The notes beneath the pieces are model-generated. The model saw only the letters and a list, made by a program, of their open reading frames with translations, did not search any database and was not told the origin of the DNA. From assembly GCA_900557365.1 (NCBI GenBank), contig UPXR01000016.1, positions 1 through 13,766 on the forward strand: a stretch of DNA of 13,766 nt, in the 5' to 3' direction. The stretch comes from an uncultured Dialister sp. (GTDB taxonomy: Bacteria > Bacillota_C > Negativicutes > Veillonellales > Dialisteraceae). The translations under genes and the position numbers were made by a program. Every line of letters starts with the position of its first letter. Positions within the stretch are counted from its first letter, which is position 1. Shown here piece after piece: positions 13,724-13,766 of the stretch.

Positions 13724-13766
13724 TAAATGCTATATAGATTCGCATAAGCGTTATATAAATAATTTT

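Overview
The window looks like chromosomal core-genome DNA of a Bacillota bacterium. The whiA-yvcK-rapZ cluster, a DUF951 gene and a Gram-positive style tuf start are all present, and promoters and Shine-Dalgarno (SD) sites are strong and canonical. YvcK carries two N-terminal membrane helices and base composition is near balanced. My best guess is a Negativicutes member (Veillonellaceae or Dialister-like); this is inferred from gene content and protein feel, not from a search. I see no insertion sequence, prophage, CRISPR array, rRNA or replication origin.

Left end (1-1350, all minus strand): tandem near-consensus promoters drive five CCA-encoding tRNA genes in the order Thr(TGT), Tyr(GTA), fMet(CAT), Thr(GGT), Met(CAT). 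A hairpin terminator follows, then tuf (EF-Tu) with its own promoter; tuf is cut by the window edge. The layout closely recalls the enterobacterial thrU-tyrU-glyT-thrT-tufB operon. A small DUF951 gene lies upstream of the tRNA promoters.

Regulatory operon (1324-5460, minus): a Cof-type HAD phosphatase gene, rapZ, yvcK and whiA follow one another with 1-4 nt stop/start overlaps. They read as one translationally coupled unit from an extended -10 promoter to a strong hairpin terminator. A tRNA-Ala(CGC) gene with its own promoter, a structured leader and a terminator lies just upstream.

Middle (5723-8690): about 700 bp without a convincing gene is followed by the only plus-strand unit, a flavodoxin-like gene and an aldo/keto reductase gene, probably a small redox pair. 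It converges on a minus-strand gene for a small DUF4429-like (PH-fold-like) protein, and the two share a bidirectional terminator.

Right part (8654-13766, minus): guaA (GMP synthase, TTG start) is preceded by an Apt-like phosphoribosyltransferase gene and a gene for a secreted protein with a Lys/Pro/Ala-rich tail. The last two genes, 11835-12647 and 12756-13577, encode divergent tandem paralogues of an all-helical protein I do not recognise. They share a motif of the form DYFxDGIEDxxNIIxxxGxDWxRYT, and this pair is the best candidate in the window for something undescribed.
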